Shown: one piece after another, positions 39,665 through 47,350 of the stretch | Layout: each line of letters opens with the position of its first letter | Numbering within the stretch: the stretch's first letter is position 1 | From: Streptomyces sp. NBC_01317 | Lineage (GTDB): Bacteria; Actinomycetota; Actinomycetes; Streptomycetales; Streptomycetaceae | Direction: 5' to 3' | Length of the DNA: 64,000 bases | Assembly: GCF_035961655.1 (NCBI RefSeq) | Contig: NZ_CP108393.1 | Span: forward strand, 5,627,001 to 5,691,000 | The notes under the pieces: model-generated | Databases searched by the model: none | Seen by the model: the letters and a program-made list of their open reading frames with translations, nothing else | Told to the model about the DNA's origin: nothing | Translations under genes and position numbers: made by a program

Positions 39665-41827
39665 GTGATTTCGACGGCCATTCGCCTCGCCCGGGTAGGC
39701 AGCGGATCAGAGCTGGCAGCGGCACTTCTCCTGGTGCTCAGTTTCCCGTGCATCATGCTCGCCGCGATAATTCCTGACATTTGGCTGTTCGCGGTCGCGG
39801 CAGCCGTCAGTTATGTCGCGGACGCGCATCTGCACCACCGCGGCAGTTATCTGGTGAACCGCCTCGCCAAAGTGCGGGCCGGTCTCTCCATCCGCTTCCT
39901 GATCAGGCAGCTGCTCCTCGTGCTGCTCGTCGCCCGCTCCGGGCTCGGTCAGGACCGCATCTTCTACGTGACCGTCGTGACGGTCCTCGTCTTCTACGGC
40001 CTCCAGGCACCCCACGGCGCGGTCGTGACCCTCCTCCGGCTGCGCCGCAGGCTCCCCGTGGTCACACGGAACATCGATCTCGGCTCCATCCGGATCCCGG
40101 ACGCCCCGCCGCGCTGGCTGCTCCACCGGTCCGCGGAGAAGATGCTCCACCTGGACCTCTTCGCCATGGCGGGCGTGATCGCCGCCCTGGCCACGGACGA
40201 GAACCTGTACGGGTACGCGAGCCTCGCGCTGACGCTGGTCCTCGGTGTCGGGTACGTGCTGGCGCTGCTGCCGTACCTGCGGCCCAGTCGGCTCGTCCCC
40301 TCCGCCGAGAAGGTCCTGGAGGCCGTGGACGTCTGGCTGGCCGCCTACCGGCCGACGACGATCCTGTACTTCTCCGGCTCCAAGGAGTCCGCGTACCAGG
40401 TCAACATGTGGCTGGAGACGCTGGACCAGATGGAGGACCGGCCGATGGTCCTGCTGCGCGAGCGGGTCATTGCCCAGCAGCTCCTGCCGACGGCCGTGCC
40501 GGTGCTGTGCGTCCCCGGCGGGGTGCACCTGATGAACCTGGACCTGTCGACCGTCCGGGTCGCCCTGTACGCCGCGAACGTGGGCAAGAACATCCACATG
40601 CTGCGGGTGCCGACCATGAAGCACGTCTTCATCGGCCACGGCGACAGCGACAAGCTCGCCAGCGTCAACCCGTTCAGCAAGGCATACGACGAGGTGTGGA
40701 CCGCGGGCCGCGCGGGCCGTGACCGGTACGCGCTCGCCGACGTCGGCGTCCGCGACGAGGACATCGTGGAGGTGGGCCGCCCGCAGCTGGCCCCCATCGA
40801 GTCGGGGACCGGCGTACCGCGCCACCCCGTCCCCACCGTGCTGTACGCGCCCACCTGGGAGGGCTGGGACGACAACCCGGGCAACACCTCGCTGCTGCTG
40901 GCCGGCGAGAACATCGTGAACCGGCTGCTCGCCGCCGAGCAGCCGGTACGGCTCCTGTACAAGCCGCACCCGTTCACCGGCACCCGCAGCCCGAAGGCGA
41001 AGGCGGTCCACGAGCGCATCGTGGCGCTGGTGCGGAAGGCCGCGGCGGAGCGCGCCACGGACACCCGCTGGGTGAGCGCCGCCCAGCGTGAGGAGCAGGC
41101 CGCCGCGCGGGCCGAGCTGAGCCGCGTCGAGGCCCGTCTCACGGCGCTGACGGCCGGGGCGGACGCGAGCCGCGACGAGGCCGAGGAGTCGCGTGACGCC
41201 AAGGCCGATCCGGCACGGCAGGCCGAGCTGACCCGCCTCAGGGCCGAGTGGAACACCGCCTACTGGCGTTCCTTCGGCTGGTGGGAGCACCGGGTCATCA
41301 GCGGCGCCGAGCCGCGGCTGTACGACTGCTTCAACGAGTCGGACGCCATGGTCTCCGACATCTCCAGCGTGGTCTCGGACTTCATCGCGAGCGGCAAGCC
41401 GTACGCGGTCACCGACTCGGCGGAGCTGGGCGCCGAGGAGTTCAAGCGGCAGAACACCGCCGTACGGGCCGCGGTGATCCTGTCCAACAGCGCGGAGGAG
41501 CTGGACGAGTTGCTCCGTACGGTGACGGACCCGGCCGGGGACACCAGGTCGGCCGCGCGCCACGAACTGAAGCGGTATCTGCTGGGCCCCGACGAGCCCA
41601 CGTCGATCGAGCAGTTCAACGCGGCCACCCGCACGCTGGCCGGCAAGTCCCTGTCGCGCAACGTGGGCGTCGAGCAGCGTCTCGCGGAGCCCGACAGCGT
41701 GGCCGACGCGGGGGCGCCGGACGACTCGGCCCCGGTGGAGGCCAGGGCGGAAGAAGGGCTGGAGACGGCCGCGGACGCCTTCGTCGAGCCGGAGAACAAC
41801 GATCTGGATCCGTCCCTGCGCGGCTGA
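39665..41827 (+). CDS. Teichoic-acid polymerase, CDP-glycerol/ribitol phosphotransferase family with N-terminal membrane domain
   Basis: This 720-residue protein carries a CDP-glycerol glycerophosphotransferase (TagF/TarL) domain. About 220 N-terminal residues hold five or so membrane spans, unlike the peripheral TagF. Catalytic-type motifs are GHGDSDK (324-330), YKPHP and DISSVVSDF (565-573). A charged helical insertion (about 460-530) is rich in Glu, Arg and Ala. With the CDP-ribitol enzyme beside it, poly(ribitol phosphate) synthesis is the best guess. GTG 39665 has GGAGCAGG upstream; GTG 39599 and TTG 39566 would add codons with atypical third positions. The C-terminal 60 residues are acidic and disordered. 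Confidence 0.87.
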   Translation: MISTAIRLARVGSGSELAAALLLVLSFPCIMLAAIIPDIWLFAVAAAVSYVADAHLHHRGSYLVNRLAKVRAGLSIRFLIRQLLLVLLVARSGLGQDRIFYVTVVTVLVFYGLQAPHGAVVTLLRLRRRLPVVTRNIDLGSIRIPDAPPRWLLHRSAEKMLHLDLFAMAGVIAALATDENLYGYASLALTLVLGVGYVLALLPYLRPSRLVPSAEKVLEAVDVWLAAYRPTTILYFSGSKESAYQVNMWLETLDQMEDRPMVLLRERVIAQQLLPTAVPVLCVPGGVHLMNLDLSTVRVALYAANVGKNIHMLRVPTMKHVFIGHGDSDKLASVNPFSKAYDEVWTAGRAGRDRYALADVGVRDEDIVEVGRPQLAPIESGTGVPRHPVPTVLYAPTWEGWDDNPGNTSLLLAGENIVNRLLAAEQPVRLLYKPHPFTGTRSPKAKAVHERIVALVRKAAAERATDTRWVSAAQREEQAAARAELSRVEARLTALTAGADASRDEAEESRDAKADPARQAELTRLRAEWNTAYWRSFGWWEHRVISGAEPRLYDCFNESDAMVSDISSVVSDFIASGKPYAVTDSAELGAEEFKRQNTAVRAAVILSNSAEELDELLRTVTDPAGDTRSAARHELKRYLLGPDEPTSIEQFNAATRTLAGKSLSRNVGVEQRLAEPDSVADAGAPDDSAPVEARAEEGLETAADAFVEPENNDLDPSLRG

Positions 41828-41862
41828 TCCCCGCCCGCCGCTCTCTCCATGATGAAGCGAAG

Positions 41863-41897
41863 ACCCGCAGAACACCCTTCGGTGTTCCGCGGGTTTT
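41863..41897 (+). terminator. Rho-independent-like terminator after polymerase gene
   Basis: ACCCGC-A-GAACACC pairs with GGTGTTC-C-GCGGGT around loop CTTC, and TTTT begins in the 3' arm. It separates the first two island genes from the GT2 gene. Confidence 0.75.
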
Positions 41898-41997
41898 CGC
41901 GTCGTACCGTACGGCGGAAATGAGTCGTGATGGACGTCACATTCCAGGTGATGAGGGCGAGGCAACCGATGCTCGGCGGCGATTGTCTTAAAACTCG

Positions 41998-43215
41998 ATG
42001 AACAACATTGCTGTTCCTGATGTGAGCGTCATCGTCGGTGCGTATGAGGCGATGCCCTACCTCGTCCGCTGTCTGGAATCGGTGGAGAAACAGACGCTGG
42101 GCGCCGGAAGAATCGAGATCGTCGCCGTCGACGACGGTTCGACCGACGGCACGGGGGAGTATCTGGAGAAATTCGCCGCGGAGTCCGCCGTCCCGACCAG
42201 AGTGGTGCGCCAGGCCAATTCCGGCGGACCCAGCGGCCCCCGCAATGTGGGGCTGTCCCTGGCGCGCGGCCGTTATGTGTTCTTCCTCGACGCGGACGAC
42301 TACTTCGGCGAGGAGGCCCTGGAACGGATGGTCGCCATGGCCGACCGCGCCGGTACGGACGTGGTGCTCGGCAAGGTCGAGGGCGTCAACCGCACCGCCC
42401 CCCGCTCCATGTGGGGGAAGACCGTCGAGCGGGTCGACGTGTTCAACTCCCGGGCCATCTTCGCGCTCAGCGCGCAGAAGCTCTTCCGGCGCGACCTGCT
42501 CACCCGGCTGGACCTGCGCTTCGACGAGGAACTGAGGACGGGCGAGGACGCCCTCTTCACGCTGGAGGTGTTCCTGCGGGGCTCCGGTGTCTCCATCGTG
42601 GCCGACTACACGTGCTATTACCTCGTCGGCCGCGACGACGGCAAACACGTCACCAAGTCGGGTGGATACATCCTGCGGTTCGATTCCGCGCGGGCCCTGA
42701 TGAAGCTGATCGCCGACCTCGTACCCCCGGGTGCCAAGCGCGACAAGCTGATGACCAGACCTTTCACGGTCACCCTGCTCCAGCAGTTCACCCCGCACCT
42801 CCTCAAGGAGTCCGACGACGTCCGGCGCCACAAGATGGAGCTGGCCGCCCCCCTGATGGCCGAATACTGGACACCGGGTCTGGCGGCCCGTCTGAAGGTG
42901 AACGAGCGGCTGCGCCTGGAGTGTGTGGCCAGGGGGCGGCTCGACCTCCTCCTCGACGTCCTCACCTTCATCCGGGCCGGCACCGCGCCCGAGGTGGTGC
43001 GCAAGGGCCGGACGGGGACGACGTATCTGGCCTACCCGCATTTCGGGTCCCGCAGGGCGGGTATCCGTGACGTGACGTACGAGATCACCGTCAACGACTG
43101 GGCGGGCAAGCGGCGGGTGGAACCGGCCAGGACCATCCGCAGACCCGCGTCGCTGGCACGGCGGGCGGCGCGCAAAGTGCGCAGGACAATGCGCGAGCTG
43201 ACGTCGAAGGGATGA
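41998..43215 (+). CDS. GT2 family glycosyltransferase
   Basis: This 405-residue inverting glycosyltransferase has a GT-A fold. VSVIVGAYEAMPYL opens the nucleotide-binding domain; the D45-D46 motif is in AVDDGSTDG and the metal-binding D98-A-D100-D101 is in FFLDADDYF. The C-terminal half is not membrane-spanning and ends in a basic region (RRAARKVRRTMREL). It shares SGPRNVG and the DADD region with the larger GT2 at 47351, so both may act on the same acceptor polymer. ATG 41998 has no Shine-Dalgarno; an AT-rich stretch (CTTAAAACTCG) precedes it directly. Confidence 0.85.
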   Translation: MNNIAVPDVSVIVGAYEAMPYLVRCLESVEKQTLGAGRIEIVAVDDGSTDGTGEYLEKFAAESAVPTRVVRQANSGGPSGPRNVGLSLARGRYVFFLDADDYFGEEALERMVAMADRAGTDVVLGKVEGVNRTAPRSMWGKTVERVDVFNSRAIFALSAQKLFRRDLLTRLDLRFDEELRTGEDALFTLEVFLRGSGVSIVADYTCYYLVGRDDGKHVTKSGGYILRFDSARALMKLIADLVPPGAKRDKLMTRPFTVTLLQQFTPHLLKESDDVRRHKMELAAPLMAEYWTPGLAARLKVNERLRLECVARGRLDLLLDVLTFIRAGTAPEVVRKGRTGTTYLAYPHFGSRRAGIRDVTYEITVNDWAGKRRVEPARTIRRPASLARRAARKVRRTMRELTSKG

Positions 43216-43292
43216 CCGGACGGCGGGGTGCCCGGCGCCGCCGGCAGCGTGTCCGGACGTGGCCGTGTACCGCCCTGAGGGGAAACGCTGGG

Positions 43293-43320
43293 TAAAATCG
43301 GGCTGATCCGTATCAGCCCG
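43293..43320 (+). promoter_or_regulatory. -10 box followed at once by a hairpin, upstream of rmlA
   Basis: TAAAAT (43293-43298) is abutted by the perfect inverted repeat CGGGCTGAT-CCGT-ATCAGCCCG (43299-43320). The repeat would straddle the transcription start, suggesting an operator, or a 5' stem protecting the mRNA. Confidence 0.5.
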
Positions 43321-43353
43321 CGCAGGAACAATCTTCAGTGAGGTCGGGAAAAC

Positions 43354-44421
43354 GTGAAGGCTCTCGTGCTGTCCGGCGGGGCGGGTACCCGTCTGCGCCC
43401 CATCACGCACACCTCCGCCAAACAGCTGGTACCGGTGGCGAACAAACCGGTGCTCTTCTACGGCCTCGAAGCGATCGCGGAAGCGGGCATCACGGAGGTC
43501 GGGGTGATCGTCGGGGACACCGCCGACGAGATCCGTGAAGCGGTCGGCGACGGCTCGCAATTCGGAATGCGGATCACCTATCTCCAGCAGGAGGCCCCGC
43601 TCGGCCTGGCGCACGCCGTGCTGATCGCCCGCGAATTCCTGGGCGACGACGACTTCGTGATGTACCTGGGTGACAACTTCATCGTCGGCGGTATCTCCGG
43701 TCTGGTCGACGGATTCCGCGCCGACCGGCCCGACGCGCAGATCCTGCTCACCCAGGTGCCCAACCCGACCTCCTTCGGCGTGGCCGAACTCGACGTCGGC
43801 GGCCGGGTGGTGGCCCTGGAGGAGAAGCCGAAGCAGCCCAAGAGCGACCTCGCGCTGGTCGGCGTCTACCTCTTCACCCCGGCCGTGCACGAGGCCGTAC
43901 GGTCCATCGAGCCCTCCTGGCGCGGCGAGCTGGAGATCACCCACGCCATCCAGTGGCTCATCGACCAGAAGAAGGACGTCCGTTCCACGACCATCTCCGG
44001 GTACTGGAAGGACACCGGCAACGTCACCGACATGCTGGAGGTCAACCGCTCGGTGCTGGAGCGGATCGAGCCGTTCTGCGAAGGCACCGTCGACGCGGAC
44101 AGTGAGATCATCGGCCGGGTCAGGATCGAGAAGGGCGCGAAGGTGACCGGAAGCCGGATCGTCGGCCCCGCGATCATCGGCGCGGACACGGTGGTCAGCG
44201 ACGCCTACATCGGTCCCTTCACCTCGGTCTCGGAGGAGTGCACGATCGAGGACAGCGAGATCGAGTACTCCATCATCCTGCGGGGTGCCTCCATCACCGG
44301 TGTACGCCGGGTCGAGGCGTCGCTGATCGGCCGCAGCGTCGAGGTCACCCCCGCCCCCCGTCACCCGTCCGCCCACCGCCTCGTCCTCGGCGACCACAGC
44401 AAGGTGCAGATCTCGTCATGA
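43354..44421 (+). CDS. rmlA: Glucose-1-phosphate thymidylyltransferase (long form)
   Basis: This 355-residue enzyme makes dTDP-glucose from dTTP and glucose 1-phosphate. It is the long form, with an N-terminal nucleotidyltransferase (LSGGAGTRLRP, YLGDNF, EEKPKQPKS) and a C-terminal left-handed beta-helix of hexapeptide repeats (from about 245: IIGRVRIEKGAKVTGSRIVG). The long form is common in antibiotic-sugar clusters as well as in actinobacterial surface polymers. The start is GTG 43354. Its stop overlaps the rmlB start in ATGA, so rmlA-rmlB-rmlD are coupled. Confidence 0.95.
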   Translation: MKALVLSGGAGTRLRPITHTSAKQLVPVANKPVLFYGLEAIAEAGITEVGVIVGDTADEIREAVGDGSQFGMRITYLQQEAPLGLAHAVLIAREFLGDDDFVMYLGDNFIVGGISGLVDGFRADRPDAQILLTQVPNPTSFGVAELDVGGRVVALEEKPKQPKSDLALVGVYLFTPAVHEAVRSIEPSWRGELEITHAIQWLIDQKKDVRSTTISGYWKDTGNVTDMLEVNRSVLERIEPFCEGTVDADSEIIGRVRIEKGAKVTGSRIVGPAIIGADTVVSDAYIGPFTSVSEECTIEDSEIEYSIILRGASITGVRRVEASLIGRSVEVTPAPRHPSAHRLVLGDHSKVQISS

Positions 44422-45428
44422 CCACTTCCGCCACATCCGGCCGTCCCACCAGGATCCTGGTGACCGGCGGGGCGGGCTTCATCGGCTCGCACTACGTCCG
44501 TACGGTGCTCGGTCCCCAGGGCCCCGGTGACGTCGCCCTCACCGTGCTCGACAAGCTCACCTACGCGGGCAACCCGGCCAACCTCGACGAAGTCCGCGAC
44601 CACGCCGGGTTCTCCTTCGTAGAAGGAGACATCTGCGACCCGCAACTGGTCGCCAAGCTGATGGCCGAGCACGACCAGGTGGTGCACTTCGCCGCCGAGT
44701 CGCACGTCGACCGGTCCATCGACGGCGGCGCCGAGTTCGTCCGTACGAACGTCGTCGGCACGCACACCCTGATCGACGCCGCGCACCGCGCCGGGGTGAA
44801 GACCTTCGTGCACATCTCCACGGACGAGGTCTACGGCTCCATCGACGAGGGCTCCTGGCCCGAGACCGACCCGCTGGCGCCCAACTCGCCCTACTCCGCC
44901 GCGAAGGCGTCCAGCGACCTGATCGCGCTCTCGTACCACCGCACCCACGGCCTCGACGTGCGCGTGACCCGCTGCTCCAACAACTACGGGCACCACCACT
45001 TCCCCGAGAAGGTCATCCCGCTGTTCATCACCAACCTGCTGGACGGCGGGAAGGTCCCGCTCTACGGCGACGGCGGGAACGTACGCGACTGGCTGCACAT
45101 CGACGACCACGTCCAGGGCATCGAGCTGGTCCGTACGAAGGGCCGCGCGGGCGAGGTCTACAACATCGGCGGCGGTACGGAACTGTCCAACAAGGAACTG
45201 ACCGGGCTGCTCCTGGAGGCGTGCGGGGCGGACTGGGACACCAGCGTCGAGTACGTCACCGACCGCAAGGGCCACGACCGGCGGTACTCCGTCGACTGCG
45301 CCAAGATCCGTACCGAGCTGGGGTACGAGCCGCGCAAGGACTTCGTCACCGGCCTCGCCGAGACGGTGCGGTGGTACCGCGACAACCGCGCGTGGTGGGA
45401 GCCCCTCAAGGAGCGTGCGGCGCTGTGA
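44418..45428 (+). CDS. rmlB: dTDP-glucose 4,6-dehydratase
   Basis: This 336-residue extended SDR makes dTDP-4-keto-6-deoxyglucose. NAD binding is at TGGAGFIGSH, the acid/base segment is STDEVYG, and the catalytic Tyr/Lys are in YSAAK. RCSNNYGHHHFPEKVIP is a family hallmark. ATG 44418 overlaps the rmlA stop (ATGA). Confidence 0.97.
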   Translation: MTTSATSGRPTRILVTGGAGFIGSHYVRTVLGPQGPGDVALTVLDKLTYAGNPANLDEVRDHAGFSFVEGDICDPQLVAKLMAEHDQVVHFAAESHVDRSIDGGAEFVRTNVVGTHTLIDAAHRAGVKTFVHISTDEVYGSIDEGSWPETDPLAPNSPYSAAKASSDLIALSYHRTHGLDVRVTRCSNNYGHHHFPEKVIPLFITNLLDGGKVPLYGDGGNVRDWLHIDDHVQGIELVRTKGRAGEVYNIGGGTELSNKELTGLLLEACGADWDTSVEYVTDRKGHDRRYSVDCAKIRTELGYEPRKDFVTGLAETVRWYRDNRAWWEPLKERAAL

Positions 45429-46324
45429 GCGGCTGGCTGGTCACCGGAGCGGGCGGCATGCTGGGCCAGGACCTCCTGGCCCGGCTCACGGCGGACGGAG
45501 AGGCCGTCACGGGGCTCGGCAGGGCCGCCCTGGACATCACCGACCCCGCGTCCGTACGGGCCGTCCTGGACGAGCACCGCCCCGCCGTGGTGGTGAACTG
45601 CGCGGCCTGGACGGCGGTGGACGACGCCGAGGCCGGGGAAGAGGCGGCCCTCGCGGTCAACGGCACGGGACCCCGGGTCCTCGCGGAGGCCTGCCGGGAC
45701 TCCGGCGCCCTCCTGCTCCACGTCTCCACGGACTACGTCCTCGCGGGCGACGCCGGGGACCCGTACCCGGAGGACAGCCCGCTGGCGCCGATCAACGCCT
45801 ACGGCCGTACGAAGGCCGCCGGGGAGCGCGCCGTGCTGGAGACGCTCCCGGAGACCGGGTTCGTGATCCGTACCGCGTGGCTCTACGGTGCCGGCGGCGG
45901 CAATTTCATCAGAACAATGATCAAGCTGGAGGGTGTCAAGGACACCCTCGATGTGGTGAATGACCAGAGGGGTCAGCCGACCTGGTCGGCGGACCTCGCG
46001 GAGCGCCTGGCCGGCCTCGGCCGGCACGCCCTGCGGGGCGAGGCGCCGGCCGGTGTCTACCACGGGACGAACGGGGGCGAAACGACCTGGTTCGGCCTCA
46101 CCCGGGAGATCTTCCGGCTGCTGGGCGCGGATCCCGCCCGGGTACGCCCCACGACCAGCGACGCCTTCGTCCGGCCCGCACCCCGCCCCGCGTACAGCGT
46201 GCTGGGACACGACCGGTGGAAGGAGGCCGGGTTCGGACCGATGAGGGAGTGGCGTGAAGCTCTCGCGGAGGCCTTCCCCGCCTTGCTGGAGAGCGAGCGC
46301 GGAGGCGCTGCTACCAACCGGTAG
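45425..46324 (+). CDS. rmlD: dTDP-4-dehydrorhamnose reductase
   Basis: This 299-residue SDR performs the last step to dTDP-L-rhamnose. It shows VTGAGGMLGQDL, the NCAAWTAVDDAE segment typical of RmlD, STDYVL and the Tyr/Lys pair YGRTK. GTG 45425 overlaps the rmlB stop (GTGA). With rmlC 3 kb downstream the pathway is complete. In other clusters RmlD-like enzymes make different 6-deoxyhexoses, but the full set argues for rhamnose. Confidence 0.94.
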   Translation: MSGWLVTGAGGMLGQDLLARLTADGEAVTGLGRAALDITDPASVRAVLDEHRPAVVVNCAAWTAVDDAEAGEEAALAVNGTGPRVLAEACRDSGALLLHVSTDYVLAGDAGDPYPEDSPLAPINAYGRTKAAGERAVLETLPETGFVIRTAWLYGAGGGNFIRTMIKLEGVKDTLDVVNDQRGQPTWSADLAERLAGLGRHALRGEAPAGVYHGTNGGETTWFGLTREIFRLLGADPARVRPTTSDAFVRPAPRPAYSVLGHDRWKEAGFGPMREWREALAEAFPALLESERGGAATNR

Positions 46325-46327
46325 CCA

Positions 46328-46357
46328 TTTACGTTTTGTCGGCGGAGGGACTACCTT
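46328..46357 (+). promoter_or_regulatory. Candidate promoter of methyltransferase-like gene
   Basis: TTTACG (46328-46333) and TACCTT (46352-46357) are 18 nt apart, in a locally AT-rich gap after rmlD. Confidence 0.45.
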
Positions 46358-46406
46358 CACTCGGAATTAACGACTCCAATGTTTGCTTCTGAGTGAAGGG
46401 CCCTCA

Positions 46407-47201
46407 GTGGATCGCCACGGCTTCCTGCGTCAACTGCACCGCGTCTACAAACCCCGTACCTACCTGGAGATCGGGGTCAACGACGGTCGCAGCCTGGCTC
46501 TCTCCCGCGTTCCCTCCGTAGCGGTCGACCCCGCCTTCAAGGTGGTCAAGGCGATCAGCTGCGACGTCCATCTGGTGCGTGCGACCAGCGACGACTTCTT
46601 CGCCCGCAAGGACCCCCTGCTGCACCTGCGGCCGCAGCGCAACCCGTTCCGCGCGCTGGCCCGCAAGGACCCCCTCGCGCTGTTCGGCGGCGACCCCAAG
46701 CTCGACCTGTCGTTCATCGACGGCATGCACCTCTTCGAGTTCGCCCTGCGCGACTTCATGAACGTCGAGCGCCACGCGCGCTGGTCCAGCGTGATCGTGC
46801 TCGACGACATGCTGCCCCGCAACATCGACGAGGCCGCCCGCGACCGCCACACCGACGCGTGGACCGGGGACGTCTACAAGGTCGCCACCGTGCTCCGCCG
46901 CTTCCGCCCCGACCTGCTGGTCGTCGAGGTCGACACGCAGCCGACGGGTGTGGTGCTGATCTTCGGCGCCGACCCGACGAGCACGGTCCTCAAGGACGCG
47001 TACGACAAGATCATCGAGGAGTACGTCGTACCGGACCCCCAGGCCGTCCCGGAAGAGGTGATCGTGCGCAAGAACGCGATCGCCCCCGAGACCGTCCTCA
47101 CCGCCGACTTCTGGCGTCAGCTGACCCGCGCCCGTGACCTGCGCCGCGGGCGCTCCGCGTTCGGTCCGCTGCGCAAGCAGATCGAGGCCGTCGGACGCTG
47201 A
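46407..47201 (+). CDS. Class I SAM methyltransferase-like protein
   Basis: This 264-residue protein has a Rossmann-like start YLEIGVNDGRSLALS, which fits SAM-binding motif I, and a motif-II-like LDLSFIDGMHLFE with Asp and His. VIVLDDMLPRN would be motif III. It resembles the Methyltransf_24 type that modifies sugars in surface-glycan clusters, so O-methylation of a wall-polymer sugar is plausible. Activity is inferred only. GTG 46407 has GAAGGG 6 nt upstream; TTG 46383 would add eight residues. Confidence 0.68.
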   Translation: MDRHGFLRQLHRVYKPRTYLEIGVNDGRSLALSRVPSVAVDPAFKVVKAISCDVHLVRATSDDFFARKDPLLHLRPQRNPFRALARKDPLALFGGDPKLDLSFIDGMHLFEFALRDFMNVERHARWSSVIVLDDMLPRNIDEAARDRHTDAWTGDVYKVATVLRRFRPDLLVVEVDTQPTGVVLIFGADPTSTVLKDAYDKIIEEYVVPDPQAVPEEVIVRKNAIAPETVLTADFWRQLTRARDLRRGRSAFGPLRKQIEAVGR

Positions 47202-47350
47202 ACCGCCGGCCGCCCGGTCCGGAATGATTTACGGACCGGGCGGCCGAAGCTGTGGACGGCGATCCCGCTGCCTTACGGCCAGACGATATTGTGGGTTTCC
47301 GATGTCCCGCGACCAGACGCCGGGGCGCTTTCACCAGTGGGGCTTATCGC

